From positions 1-64,000 of the forward strand of contig NW_004190417.1 of the NCBI RefSeq assembly GCF_000224145.3: DNA of 64,000 nt. The letters run 5' to 3'. Numbering within the stretch: position 1 is the stretch's first letter; each line of letters begins with the position of its first letter. Of the stretch, positions 36,425-49,002 are shown piece after piece. Position numbers and translations under genes: made by a program. Below the pieces are notes generated by a model that worked only from the letters and a program-made list of their open reading frames with translations, was not told the origin of the DNA and did no database searches. The DNA is from Ciona intestinalis (Eukaryota > Chordata > Ascidiacea > Phlebobranchia > Cionidae).

Positions 36425-37779
36425 AGATTACGTTCGGGTGAAGTATTTATTTTATTTGATATGGATGACTTACGTTTCAAAAGTTGATCTTAATTTTTAT
36501 TTTAAGATAATGGTTCACCCAGGCAACCTTTCTCTTTCAACAATAGTGTAGGACAAAATAATACAATTGTAGATGGCCACACCACCCTGTTGTCTCGGTG
36601 ACATATAATAATACTACTTCTTTGTAAACATGTAAGTAATACTGTACAGAACGATGTTGGGGGTAAAGCATTGTAAATATATCTGTTGTGGTGTTAGGTA
36701 ACTTAAAACTGTACGTTCGATTTAAACGTGTTTATGCGGGGCTTTTATAAACCTACAAACTTTATTATGTGGTATGTGTTTTTAGGTTATTAAGAATTTT
36801 GAGCTCATTGTCGTGACTTAAAATTGTTAATGCATTACACATATTATATTAGGTTGTTTGTTAAACTTATTTACTTTTTAAAATAAAGAATACAAACAAA
36901 ACTCAGATGAAAACAGGTTATTTGTTCAACATTCCTTCGCCCTTGCTTTAAAACACAATATTGTAAAACTTATTTTTATTATGTGCCTCTGTTTTACATA
37001 ATAAATTATTGTACATTATTGTTTGACCGCCTTTGTTATAAGCCAACAGTTCAGACTGTATGGAACCTTTGTTCCAAAAGTCTTTGTTTAAGGACCTTTA
37101 AACGATATTTAACTTTCGAGTAGTTTACACACTTCATTCCAATTGTAGTTAACCGTCAAACCAGAGCATGTTAGGAGGTCGCTTGTTATTTTGCAAACCA
37201 GGAAAAACGCGTTTAAACAATCATAAAATAACATAACTTTTAGTTAACAGTTTCAACAATGTTTACACCTTAAATCAGTTGTGTAAGAGGCCAAGGTTCA
37301 AACTTTAAACTTTAAAGCAAAGGGTAGATAAGGAATAAAGAGATACAAAAGGCAATATATAACTTGACAAAGCCGCTTTGGGCATACCACCTTATTGTTA
37401 GGTTGTGTATATAAGTTCCCAAACGTATTGTTAAATTGGACAACAATACAACAGAATATTGATCTAAAGATTATTATAAAATGTTCAATCGATATTATAT
37501 CCGAATTGGCAATAATCCTTTTTAACTGATTGTGCAGTAATAGTAGTTTTGTGTTGTGTCATCACAGTATCACGTGATGCCTATTGACTTCCGTAGTTAT
37601 GCTGTTTGCTCTAAAGCCATAAAACTTTGCTTCACTTTTATATCTTGAATAAAGTCAGTTGGTATGTGGTAAGAACGAGTTATAAGAGGCCAAGATTTAT
37701 ATATTTTTTAAATGTCATGTAATCATAGTTGTTAAAGGGTGATATTAATAGTTTTAATTTGTGCAAAATCTTCCCTGAA

Positions 37780-40700
37780 ATGGCTACCGCCTTGGCTTCA
37801 CTTCCACTCAGTCATTTTTACCATCAAACCTTGGGGTCTGATCATCTCTCTCAGAACTTGGCTTCCAACGAGAGTTTTACTCCTTTGCAACAGGATAGAT
37901 TCACAGTTAGTCCAGATAGGTAAGTTGCCTTAAATTGTTGATGGTCTGTTCTCAATAGTAGACGCATCCAATGGCTCGTTTTACATGTGCTTTAACGTTC
38001 GTTTACAGATATGAAGAGTACAGATCGACAGTTAAAAAGCAAGCTCGTGCGCCCTGGGGCAGACTCCGCGATTACGGTGGAATGCAAAAAATACAACTTC
38101 CAGAAGAATTCATTAAGCTAAAAGGTTACCCTCCTGTTGTCGTGCAAAAGGTTTGTGTAAATATTTCTTGACGGACAATATTAGTGATCGTTTCACACTT
38201 TAAATATCGCCCCCAGGACAACGAGCAGCGTATTAAACGCCCCCTCGACAAATAGTGCAACCAAGTTATTTTTAATTCATCACAAGTCCAACTATAATAA
38301 GAGAGATAAGGTTGATGCAATGTTACCAGGCTTTTGCACCAGTGAACAAATTTAATTTGAATAGGAGGCTTAATTTATTCCCTTCACCCTATATACAACA
38401 GACGTAAAGAGGGCATATATGTGCCCAATCGCCTAGTATATAGCTAGCTAAATAAGTTTATAACCAACGGATTCCGAAATGTTGTAGATTGCGCGTTTAA
38501 AGTATTAATATAGTATCGTGGTTTAATAAAAAAGGCTGAAATATCAAATATTTCGTACATTTAGTCTCATAAAACTATATCAGTTTTGTATGACACACAT
38601 ATAAGCAAATTAGACAGGATTCAATATATGCCTTTAATAAGGGCAAAAAAAACAAAACAAACATAAGTGTCTCGTCAACCCCCACTTTACAACATATCAG
38701 TTTTATTTTTCTTAGGTAAGCTTCTTTATTTGGTATTTTATGTATACACTGTACAGGGACATCGTCATTATGGAACTGGAGCAAGCGATTCCCGGTATCT
38801 TCCCATACCGCAGTATTATGATGTCACAGACCTAAAAAAAAGTAATGTGCGTACCAGCGACCAGGTGCTACCATCTTCACCAGACAAACAAATGAGGTGG
38901 ATATGATTTAAAATACGTGCATTGCAGTGGGGAAAGATGGGACACTTAAGCAGATGTTGCCCAATATTTCCAAAACCAAAAAATATTTTTGGAGTTTACG
39001 ATTTTGGAGTTATACCTCGAATTAGTAGTTTCATTCCTAAATATTTGACAATAACGTGTTGGTAGTTTCATTCCTATTTATTTAAGAGAAGTTATGAAGC
39101 AATTCGCAAACAGGTGTACATTTACAAACTTGAAAACATACTGGGTAAAACGAGATAGTTTTAAAATCATTAATAATTTTGATTACTAAGTTAATTTATT
39201 ATTAGGAATACATGTAAATAACACGAAATAATAAATAATAAACTTTGAACATCAATTGATAAATATTGTATCCCACAAATGCATATGAACCATGTTTGGC
39301 TTTGACGCGGGGTTTATGAAGTTGTGATAATACTGACAAATATTTCTGTAACATTGTTTTCTGGTTATCATTGAATGGGGATCCGTAAAAAGAAAATGAA
39401 AAAAATGTCTCGTCGGACAAAGTGTCCCGTCTTTCCAACCCTCTATATATTTCATTTTGGTGGGTTTTTAATATCATTTAAAACTGGCATAACAACAACG
39501 ATTTTCGTTTATAAAACGTCTTAGGAACGTAAATCACAGTTATTGTTGTAATAAAAATTACTAATTTCATGTTGTGTGGATGCCGTTTTTACAATTCTAC
39601 AAACTTTTAATTAAAGTCTCCACGTTACAGCAACTTGCAGATAGATCTTCCATTTCCGGCGGAACATCCGCATTCTTCACACATTGAACGGTTTGCTCTT
39701 TTTCCATGCTTTAAAAGTCCCGATGACCGTACAAACGGAGATCCAATTCGAGGCCAGACACCGTTACATGCCAATGCCGCATCTTCCGCTCATAAATTTG
39801 CAGTCGTTGATAAGACAAAAGGTAGCGCATCATTATCTTTTCTATTGTTTTAACTGGCTGATTATTTTGCTAATGCAGGTGCAGCATTTCGAAGAGAAAT
39901 TCAGGAATATCCGCAAGCAAGCAAAAAAGAACCTCTAGTTTGGAATTCTGAAGACAACATTTATCAACTGAAGAAGACCCCAATAAGCGGAAGACAAGCG
40001 TTCTACCCAACTCCGCCAAAAATGGTAATTGAAATATAATCACATACCACAACACAAACATCATTTGACTTTAATTAAACTGTCACGTCAATGATAGGTT
40101 CATCCGAATACCAGATTAAGAAGTGAAGAACAAACTTTGGAGTTAAGATCTGTAAACTGTTTAAGGAACATCGAACGTGATCAATGGAAAACGACCTATG
40201 ATTACAACTATACTGGTCTGTTATATATAAAATGTTAATTTCTGTTTATAAAAGGTTTTAAGCTGCAGACAGTAACGAATGTTATTTGCCTTGCTTCGCA
40301 TTACGTGTTTTTGATAGAACCTCTGTACCTAGGGTGGGGAAGATAGCAACCTTAAACACATATATTACTATTTCCGAAATCAAAATATTATAACGATTTT
40401 GGTGTGATATCATGAACATTTATTTTAATCCATTAATAATTAAAACAAACAATAAAACATGGGGGCCATTTAGCGATTCTCACACCTGTACCAAAGTGGG
40501 TATTGGGCGGTACAAGGGAATCAAAATGCCTTCATTTAAAGTTCTTAAGTAGTTCAAATAACACAATATAATATATAATAAAATTCAATTATTGATAAAA
40601 TTTATTATCATGCATAAATGTAAAAAAATAATAATATATACTTTAAAAAACAAGTTTATACATTCTCGTCTTCTCCCACAGCCATACATCTTTTAACTGT

Positions 40701-43700
40701 AATAATCTGTATTTTTAGAGTTGGAACTATAATTTACAAATTCTATATCGTACATTTTTATACATTATCTTTTTTTAAATCAGTAGCCTAAACAATGATA
40801 AAGTTACCCACGAGAATAAACACATGTAAAAGTACAAAGTGGGGCCGGATGTTATGCCTGGATTGATGTTTCGAATATAAGCTTCTAAATTTCTTTCATA
40901 GATGCTTCTAAAAGGGAGCATTCCAAATTAGTACCGTTACAAATATTTTTCTGCCATTGAAAAGCGGTTGTGTCTGTTCGTTTTTTTAATCAACAGTAAT
41001 CGATTTGCCGTGCGCTTAGATAGGACAGTAAAAACACTATCTATACGTATACTTTAAAAAAATGTTTTTTTGTCAAATTTTGTAATCAAATATGCGTCCG
41101 TAAAAAGTGACTTGAAAAAAGTAAGCAACTTTGCTCCGCACCACACCTCACCCTATCCAATTATACGTATACGTTTTAAAAATAAACTGATAATAATAAA
41201 ATAATTGAAAGAACTTATTGCTCATTTGTATAATTTAAAAGTAAGACTTTTAACCACGGGGTTCATCTAGAACAGACCAAACTAATACTATGCACACTAA
41301 CGCTTTGTTTTAATTACTTTCCTTATATCGTATAGGGCATATATAGGCTATGTTCCAGTGTGGTCAAAAAACAAAAGTGGTTTAAAAACCGATTGTGTTT
41401 ATAGGTAACGGCCCTTCAAACGTCATGCATATCGATGATTACCACAAGAAAATGATTAATGCGATCGAATCCGGCAGCGACACAGTTGACAACGAATTGG
41501 TTTGTGTTTAAATATGTTGCATTGAAGTTTTTCGCCTAGCCTTGTGATCAAATCATTTTAAGCGCCTGTTTTACGCACACAAAAAAGAATTGTAAAAGTA
41601 CCTGATCATTATATTAAACAAAGCTTTATGTCAGATGCCACTTACCACGCCGATATTCCTTCCGTCCCGGCCAGTTGAAGGAAGGTATGCACGGATGTAT
41701 CAGAACCGTAGAGAACTCAAAGCGGACATTCGATATCCAGATGAACATTCAGCAGACACCACATTGGATGTGGTCGACAATCGAGATTACTTGTCGTTGC
41801 CAGCTACACCAAACTCTATACGGCGCATCGATGAATGGTACAAGACCGGGAGGAATACTTCTGATCCTGTTGTAGAAAGGACAGAAGTAAGAAATTTGAC
41901 TTTTTATGATGTTATATGATTTGTAATGAAGGCGAACTATACATTCGGTTTAATACCAGACTTCTCGTCACTCAAAACACAATAATTGTGAATTTTCACG
42001 CCGTTTTGAAAAAAACACATTTTTGTTCAGAATTTATTTAAAGTTTGTTTGAAGCACCATGGTTAAATATAGTGAGAAAGATAGGAAACCAAATGAACAT
42101 ACTGTCCCATTTATCAAAACTTATAATATAGGATTTCAGGGTTATAGAAAAAAATAGTAGTATCAAACTTTTATTAATGAACAAACCACACATAAATATA
42201 CTAAAACACACAAAGGTGCTAATTAGTGATTCACACAAAAGCGGGGTAAGATGTTCTCTTAGGCCACGGTTTTGCCTCATTCTCACAGTTTGACATGTTG
42301 ACCGTTTCTACTTTCTAAATTATACTACATAAAACAATTTAAAACATAGACTTAATCATTATTTATTTTTTCGATTTAACATACCTACGTACTAGGCTTA
42401 TACTTAGCATTCTTTTCTTTCTTTCTTTCTTATTTTCTTTCTTTTATAATAAAATGTTTGATGTCATGTAACTATCAACGCATATTGTTTTAACTCATTA
42501 TTAAATGGGCAGGTTGTGGTAATTGTACATTGATTTTAAGCCAGTTTGACTTTGCCAGTCTTCTTGTTTTTATAACTATTATTTAATACTTACAACAGTA
42601 ATCGCCTCAATGAGATCCTTTTTCCCTTGTGCGACATTTGGCTTTTAGTGTAAGTGTTTATAATTAATTTCAAAATAAAGCATTTGTTTCGCTTTTTTAA
42701 GTATATTTGTGAGTATAGTATTTTAACTCTGTTCAACATATTATAAAAGGTACCAAACAGGAATATATGTTGGACCGATAAGGACTTGCAATCGGATGAT
42801 GGACAATGGAAAGAATTGCAACTAAAGAATAATGCTGAACACGGTAAGCAGAAAGAAAAACTGATTTGTATATTTATTTGGGTAATCATGTATTGTATTT
42901 ACCTTTTAATGGTTTGGGTTGCAGGTTTGCAAACAGTTGCCCGAGCCCAAAACCACTCCGACTTATCCCTGCCTTACAACGAATACCGAAATCTTCCTAA
43001 GAAAGTAGAAGAACTTGTGAACCTGCCAGAAGAAACAAAATATTACTTGAAGGATTACCAGGAAGAAAGGGATATTAAATTTAAGGTATAATAGAGTGGG
43101 GAAAGGCGGAATATTGCCCAATATTTTAAAAGTCAAAAGTTATTACCGTTTTGAAGTAATAGCACGACTTACTATTATTACCGTCATACATTTATTAACA
43201 TTTATTAAACCGAAATTCAAACACCATAAAATCGTTGAAAATCAAGTTTAAACATTTTTTTATTGCGATAGTTTTTAACATGTTACCTACAGTATATTAT
43301 TTGTATGAAAAATTGTATTGTTTGATTAATATTGCATTCTACAAATGTATATGAACTTGTAACCACAGAAAAATAATATTAACTATTAATAAAGTTTACA
43401 TTTTTACTACAAATTGGGTATTGCTACACTGTTTTCGCACAAGCCATTTCTTATAAAATAACACCAAGTGCAAATGACCAAATTTCGGATACAGCATTTT
43501 CCATATATTATCTTGTTATTATGTTAGTATATTACGTTTGAACAACCCAAAGGTATAAACTATTGAATTAAAGGCAAACCTTTCAAAGAAGACCTAACAA
43601 AAGATGAAAGTTTTTATTGAGCACGGTAATGGTCATATAGATCCTTTTTCGTCGAACAGTTGTTCTTGGCGCTGTTGTTGTTGTTGTTGTTGATTTTCCC

Positions 43701-46700
43701 GCACTTATCTCAATTCTAGCATTTATTGTTTAATCTCCTGATTGAAATCAAATCCTAATTTTGTAATTTTTAGACAAAGTTTTCAGATTTAAAACCGCAC
43801 AATTAGCGTGTGTGCACCGAAGCGTAGACGAGTGCCTTTTTTCTATCGTTATCTTCGGTATAAACATTGCGTCTCTCGTTTCTTCGCTTTTTTAGTTTAC
43901 CGCTCGCAGTAAATCATTATGCAGCCGCCACAATATGAATGAACTTCTAACATTACCTATAATACTGCGTGATTACGGTTGATCCAAATTCACAAAAACA
44001 AAGTCTTTAAGCGACGACAAGGTTAACTGGTGTAAGTTTACATGTCAACACATGGTACAGGAGTTGTACAAAGCGTATTTACACATATTCTTTACCAAAC
44101 TTTCAATCCTTATACGTCTTAAGTTTAATGAGTTATAATACACGAATAGGTGAATTCTATCTACTGCTCCACAGTCACCAATGGCGACGGAAACCCGCTT
44201 TGTTGGTTACTTTTGATTAGTTTTTGATCGGTCTCAGTCGACCATTGTAGTATTAGGGTTAGTTAAAACTATGCTAATTAGTTTATATCGTGCTCATGCA
44301 TTAGATCCGTGATCTCTTGTATTAATAGTATTCTGCAACTTGTAGTTAACCCACAGAAATTAACAGTGCTACTTTCTTTGCCACGTAAACCTTATAGATA
44401 TATTTTAAACACGATATAACCATAAAAATACTGTTCTCATGTTTATATCTCATTTTGTCTCACAAAACTAAAACTAATTTTATAGGACAAAATTAAACCG
44501 TACGAAATAATTCATCTTTTTTTTATTAAATTGCGATACTCGATTGATGATTCAAACTCACGTGTACTATACAAAATTTGGGGAGTTTTAATAGGATTCT
44601 TTGAGCATTCAAAATGGGCACATTATTATTGTGTTATTGTGTGTTTTATAAGTCATTAAAAATTATTGTATTCGGTCAACATTGAATTTTGAAAATTAAC
44701 AACAGTAACCCCCTATTTTAATTGCCGCGTAGTTTGTGGAACCGTAATAATACTGTCAAATAATAACATTTTTTCGTCTATCAAAGAGAATTTTAAAAGA
44801 CACATATTACATTCAGTCCCGTTTGTTCCTACCACACTATATATATAAGTAATACATAATTTTGTGAGACAGAACCAACTGTTTTTAATAATCTACTCGT
44901 TATTTCAGTGCCTATTTGTATTACATATATTACAGAACATAGAGCGAATGCGCGAGTTGAAAAAACTTGAATCTCAGTATCAATCAAAAGAAGATTTAAA
45001 AGCATTGCGAAACAAACTTGATCAAATGGGAACACGACTTGAACCCAAAGCGCTGGATCAACATTCAGAACAGGTTTGTCAAAATTTTCCAAATCTGGTT
45101 ATACACTGAAACTATTAACGTCGGATAAAACATGGTGCCCTTGATAGATCACTATGGATAAAAACAAGGAGGAGGAACTTCGAATGAAAACTGACTCCTG
45201 TGAAGAGCGGTACAAAACTGGACTTAAGTTTTCGACTGAGAAAATCAGCGATATAGGGTCACTGACCGACTTACACAACAGGTATTTATATTGGCTATGC
45301 GTACAACCAAGAAAATATTGGGCTTGTATATTTTGAACAACAGGCAGTTAAAGGGTTACAAAGACTTCGCTGAAACCCCCAGTCCACGTTCATCAAACGT
45401 CGACCCATCGTTACAAAACCACCAGGGTGTGCTAGCGAGTTACATCACTCGCTCCAACCCAGTTTCGTTAAGTTTGGATGCCAGTAAGGCGGAAAGTGGT
45501 GCTCGATCAGGAACATTGTCGTCCATGAGCGGTGCAAGCACTGGCTCTATATTGAAAACACCAGGTTCTCCACCGAGAGCCGGATCCAGCAAGAGTATTT
45601 CATTTAATGAAGTAAATAACTCTTATAACCTAATAATAAGATATAGAATATATGATACATTTATATAACATTAAAGCGTCGTAAGGTATCTTAGCCTCAC
45701 TGTCAAAAGTTACAAATATATTGCTGTGCTGGTGATTTCACTATAATTATTATCCTTTGATAACGCACTTTTTAACTACACATCAATTATTTGACTACTA
45801 ATTTTTTAAGAAACAAAGGCTTATATTTTAAATTAAGATTAAAGTATTCGACTGTAAAGCATAATTGCCTGGCAGGTTATAAGAGTTGCAACCTCTGAAT
45901 ACGGTTCCAACTTCAAAGTTACAACATTCCCTTTGTCGAACACGGAATCAACATTAAAAAGGCCGTCTACCCCACTTCCTACACCCCATCGCCCCATTCG
46001 CGAACCATCCGTTTATTCAGGTATTTATGATTTTACAGATCAGTCAATATTAATATCGTCAATAAAAACAAACCAATAAGTTCTGCTTGCAGTTTTGACA
46101 AATGTATACCTTATTTTTTTTATTTCAACAGCCGGTTAATTGACTATATCACGTACTTAATAATTGATAATATTAAGGTGTAAATATAAAAACAAATCAT
46201 TTCGGTCTTTGCTCTGCAAAATAATGCATAGAAATGTAAGAATGTTATTCTTCATTACAGGAACATTGTTGCCTGGTCCAGCGCTCCGACCATCAACGAG
46301 CGATAGCTTTGCCCACGTTAAGACATCTCCACGGGATTCCTGGAAATGGAATTTTGACACTCGAGTTAGTGCTGAATTTAAACCTATCTGGCGATCCCAA
46401 CCGGGAACTCCTTACACGCAGTCATCGCTCATGGATATACAAAATAATTGGAGCAAGGTATATATATTTAGGAAAATATCTTTAAGTAGCATCTGAAATT
46501 AAAACAAACATTAAAATAAACAGAAGCAATCAGCCACTTAGTTGGCTGCTTGGTGATTCGTAAGCAGGTTTAATAGACAACCTCGCTGACCCGGCTATGC
46601 GAGAATAAGGAATACGGTAATTTCGTATGCTAGTACAATGTTGAATTCTTATGGGCAATATAATGTGCGGATAACTCCACCATTTTTTTTCTGTATTTTT

Positions 46701-47041
46701 GCATTTGATTTTTTTGGAACTTTTTTTAAATGTGTGTATATATCTAGAGTGACGCACACAGGCGACTACACGAATCTTTACCAGAAACAGCGCCGGATTT
46801 AAGGTAATTTTGCAAACTTTTTTATACCAGAAGTTTAAACAGTTATTTCTCAAAATCCAAAAAACAAACTCTAAAAAAACATTTTTTTTTCTTAATATAC
46901 AGATCTAATTTGCGCCACTATGAAATTGCTGAAAAATCACAAGATTTAAAATTTCATCACTCAATAAAGCATCGTGAGAAACGACACAAGTTTTATGGAT
47001 TCCACAGCTATCATTTCTACAATGGCAACGCCATGCTTTAA
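37780..47041 (+). CDS. SPMIP4: C7orf31/SPMIP4-like sperm microtubule inner protein (17 exons, 851 aa)
   Basis: Exons: 37780-37919, 38009-38150, 38757-38896, 39631-39821, 39879-40024, 40098-40215, 41405-41499, 41635-41886, 42750-42843, 42925-43085, 44936-45073, 45148-45281, 45344-45611, 45876-46020, 46261-46457, 46748-46803, 46903-47041; 852 codons including TAA. The protein resembles vertebrate C7orf31, renamed SPMIP4, found in the microtubule doublets of sperm flagella. Shared landmarks, in order, are PWGRLRDYGG, LPEEF, GHRHYG, LPFPAEHPHSSHI, FYPTPPK, IDDYHKKM, RPVEGRYARMYQNRREL and the C-terminal KFYGFHSYHFYN. The middle is poorly conserved and includes a coiled-coil-like exon (44936-45073) and a Ser/Gly/Pro-rich exon (45344-45611). 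Donor 38896 (GTGGAT) and acceptor 42749 (ATAAAAG) are weak and should be checked. AATAAA is at 47259. Confidence 0.82.
38236..38432 (-). repeat. Dispersed repeat, copy 2 (inverted partner of 9679-9875)
   Basis: The segment from CCCCTCGACAAATAGTGC to GTGCCCAATCGC is the reverse complement of the DDX23 intron repeat with few differences. It lies in the second intron of the SPMIP4-like gene. Confidence 0.75.
38930..39450. mobile_element. Long-type MITE in SPMIP4-like intron 3
   Basis: The left end GCAGTGGGGAAAGATGGGAC and right end AAGTGTCCCGTCTTTCC plus CCTCTATATA are TIRs of the family. Interior blocks for the Cimi-like long copy, such as TACCTCGAATTAGTAGTTTC, are present. It is about 520 bp. 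Confidence 0.7.
40216..41404 (+). other. SPMIP4-like intron 6
   Basis: A 1.2-kb intron. It begins with a partial MITE (CTAGGGTGGGGAAGATAGCA at about 40330) and is otherwise AT-rich with no recognisable feature. Confidence 0.5.
41887..42749 (+). other. SPMIP4-like intron 8
   Basis: The intron contains a weakly preserved MITE-like segment at about 42065-42250 and a (TTTC)n microsatellite at 42411-42445. No extra exon was seen. Confidence 0.5.
42411..42445. repeat. (TTTC)n microsatellite
   Basis: About eight imperfect TTTC units within an intron of the SPMIP4-like gene. Confidence 0.85.
43086..44935 (+). other. SPMIP4-like intron 10 with MITE-derived ends
   Basis: A 1.85-kb intron. It starts with AGAGTGGGGAAAGGCGGAAT and near its end has GTTTGTTCCTACCACACTATA, resembling eroded MITE termini. 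Interior words such as CACTTCTTATAAAATAACACC also occur at other copies. A (TTG)n microsatellite lies at 43672-43692. No exon was recognised. Confidence 0.5.
43672..43692. repeat. (TTG)n microsatellite
   Basis: Seven consecutive TTG-type units in intron 10 of the SPMIP4-like gene. Confidence 0.9.
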
Positions 47042-48716
47042 ACGAATAGAATAATACTTAAGCATTTTATAAAAATTAGGTGACAGTTTTCTGAATATTA
47101 GTAGACATATCTTTGTTATGGTGAATCGTTGACTAACAAAATTCTGAAGTGTCTGATAAAAGCGAACGAACAATCTAATTTTAAACTTAATTGATATGTT
47201 TGTGTATAAGCACGCTAATGGTAGTGTCTATACTATAGTGTACATTGCTTTTAACATGAATAAAAACAAAAATAATGCAATAGTCTAGTGCCATACCGGT
47301 ATAACCTATTTATTCAGTATATAAATATGTTTATATATACGAAGTGTACGACTACAGATAAAATTCGTACATATACCCTTATTACACTCAACTTAAATAA
47401 CGTCACAATATTTATTTGCATTGCCTATCTGCCAGTCATAGAATTGATATTAACGAGCACTCTTCGACAGAGGTAGGCCTATATAGGTGTAAAATTTAGG
47501 ATTTTTTGCTGACTAAAAAATGTTTAAAATTACCTGACCTTTATTCACTATGTTACGCGCAGTTTATAGGTTTGAACGAAGTTCTATGCCGAAAAAAAAA
47601 CAAGGAAAAAATAGATTGATATATTAATGCTTTCTCTACATGGTCAGAAAGTTTTATAAAAATGTTTCCTTTTAAATATTGGAATAAATTAAACAATTTT
47701 TACCGCGCGCTGTTACCTACCTTAAAATATTGGAATCATCAAATCTTGTTTCCACTATTGCTTGTTTATCCACATGCCATCTGGGGCAGAGAGAGAGAGA
47801 GAAAACAGATAACTTATTTTACGACTATTATCTGCGCATATCTTGACGTCACTAGTGAATGACGTAAGTAGAATTCGATGAGCATGGACGGAAACAAGTG
47901 ATTCAGAAAAATTCCTAGCAGTTTTTAATTTACGCTTGTATATGATACGATTAGATAATATGAATTAAAAAGAAATACCAGCATTTATTGATTGTATAAA
48001 CAGCGATCGTAGCAATGCATTGACCAGTTGTATCATAGTTTTCATATGTTTTAACAAAAAGCCTAAAACTCATTTCGACATAAACTCTAACCAAAACTTA
48101 CTGTACTGGTCGGAGGACTGTGCCAAATATTGCACGATCGTATCTAAATAACAAAAATAACACTTCGTGCGTCTTTATCTTTCTCGATGATGTTTGCATA
48201 TCCGTATTATTTAATGACAAATACCGAAATCGGCTTAACCTATCATGGGAAAATTAATGAAGCGCAGAATCGAAGGCTTAATTAATTATCTCGGTGGCTT
48301 GTGCTCTTGCATTCCACACAAAAAACTTGATATTATGCCGCTAAACGTCTTTAAATTAGTTTTTGGACTTTAGACTTGTTTAGAACTATGCTTGTTTTCC
48401 GGGTGTGGGTATGTGTGGCGGTTAGATTATTTCATTTAAACTCATTGGTTTTAGTAACACGAAAGTTTATGCTGGAGAGGAATTAAGAATAATGTCTTTG
48501 TTGTTGCAACAAGTTTTTTATTTTCTTTAATACAAAAAAATAGAACGCACCTATAATAGTTAAGTTTCGAATATTGGCAATAAAATATTGAAACGAATAA
48601 AATAGTTTTGGCCGAAGGTTAATTGTAATAAAGAACAGTTAAAGATAGAAGGAGAAAGAAAAAGTTTATTTAGTTATGTACAAATATAAACACATGTCAT
48701 GGCATCACTGTGACAA
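47042..48716. other. Region between SPMIP4-like gene and candidate minus-strand exon
   Basis: The 3' end of the SPMIP4-like gene (AATAAA at 47259) lies here. The rest is AT-rich. On the minus strand, AATAAA (plus-strand TTTATT at about 48666) stands about 50 bp downstream of the candidate stop at 48717. I see nothing else. Confidence 0.5.
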
Positions 48717-48957
48717 TTATGTACAACGAAAACGGGTGGGCGCGGGATTGTTGCGACAGGAAATTAAATTGAAAAAAGTTCCGTTGTATATAAACCCAAA
48801 GCAACGGAAGGTGTATAAAGCAGTAAAACCAGGTTCGCCAGGCAGAACATAGACAGTTCCGTTCGAGGAAAAAGCCTGTGGTTGTCGCGTAAATACTCTT
48901 GTAACACGTCCGTTGGTAGTTATGCGGAACACCGGCTCAAGCGGATTAATTTTAATT
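48717..48957 (-). CDS. Candidate 3'-terminal exon of an unidentified minus-strand gene
   Basis: An open minus-strand frame ends with TAA at 48719-48717 and is followed about 50 bp later by AATAAA, as expected of a last exon. The stretch looks less AT-rich than its surroundings. It encodes about 80 residues including INPLEPVFRITTNGRVTRVF, two NGT/NGS glycosylation-type sites and three cysteines near the end. A plausible acceptor, AATAATAAGACAG, lies around 48958. I do not recognise the family. Upstream exons would have to lie within or beyond the TSP1-trypsin gene on the other strand and were not found. It could instead be a chance frame. Confidence 0.35.
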
Positions 48958-49002
48958 CTCTGTCTTATTATTTTGCAGGCATAAAACAAAAGCGTAAATA
49001 AA

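Larger units (their letters stand above)
32519..37779. other. Intergenic region between SFRP (-) and SPMIP4-like gene (+)
   Basis: A 5.3-kb divergent intergenic region that should contain the promoters of both genes. A CpG-richer block sits at about 33050-33260, roughly 550 bp upstream of the SFRP ATG. An imperfect hairpin lies at 34414-34466, and nested MITEs occupy 34968-36424. The stretches at 36430-37700 and 33270-34400 show nothing I can name. Confidence 0.55.

Noticed and set aside
44909..44935. Upstream extension of the SPMIP4-like exon from an earlier TTTCAG
   Set aside because: The frame is open, but the added hydrophobic residues do not fit the coiled-coil exon. The acceptor at 44935 is simpler, though alternative use is possible.
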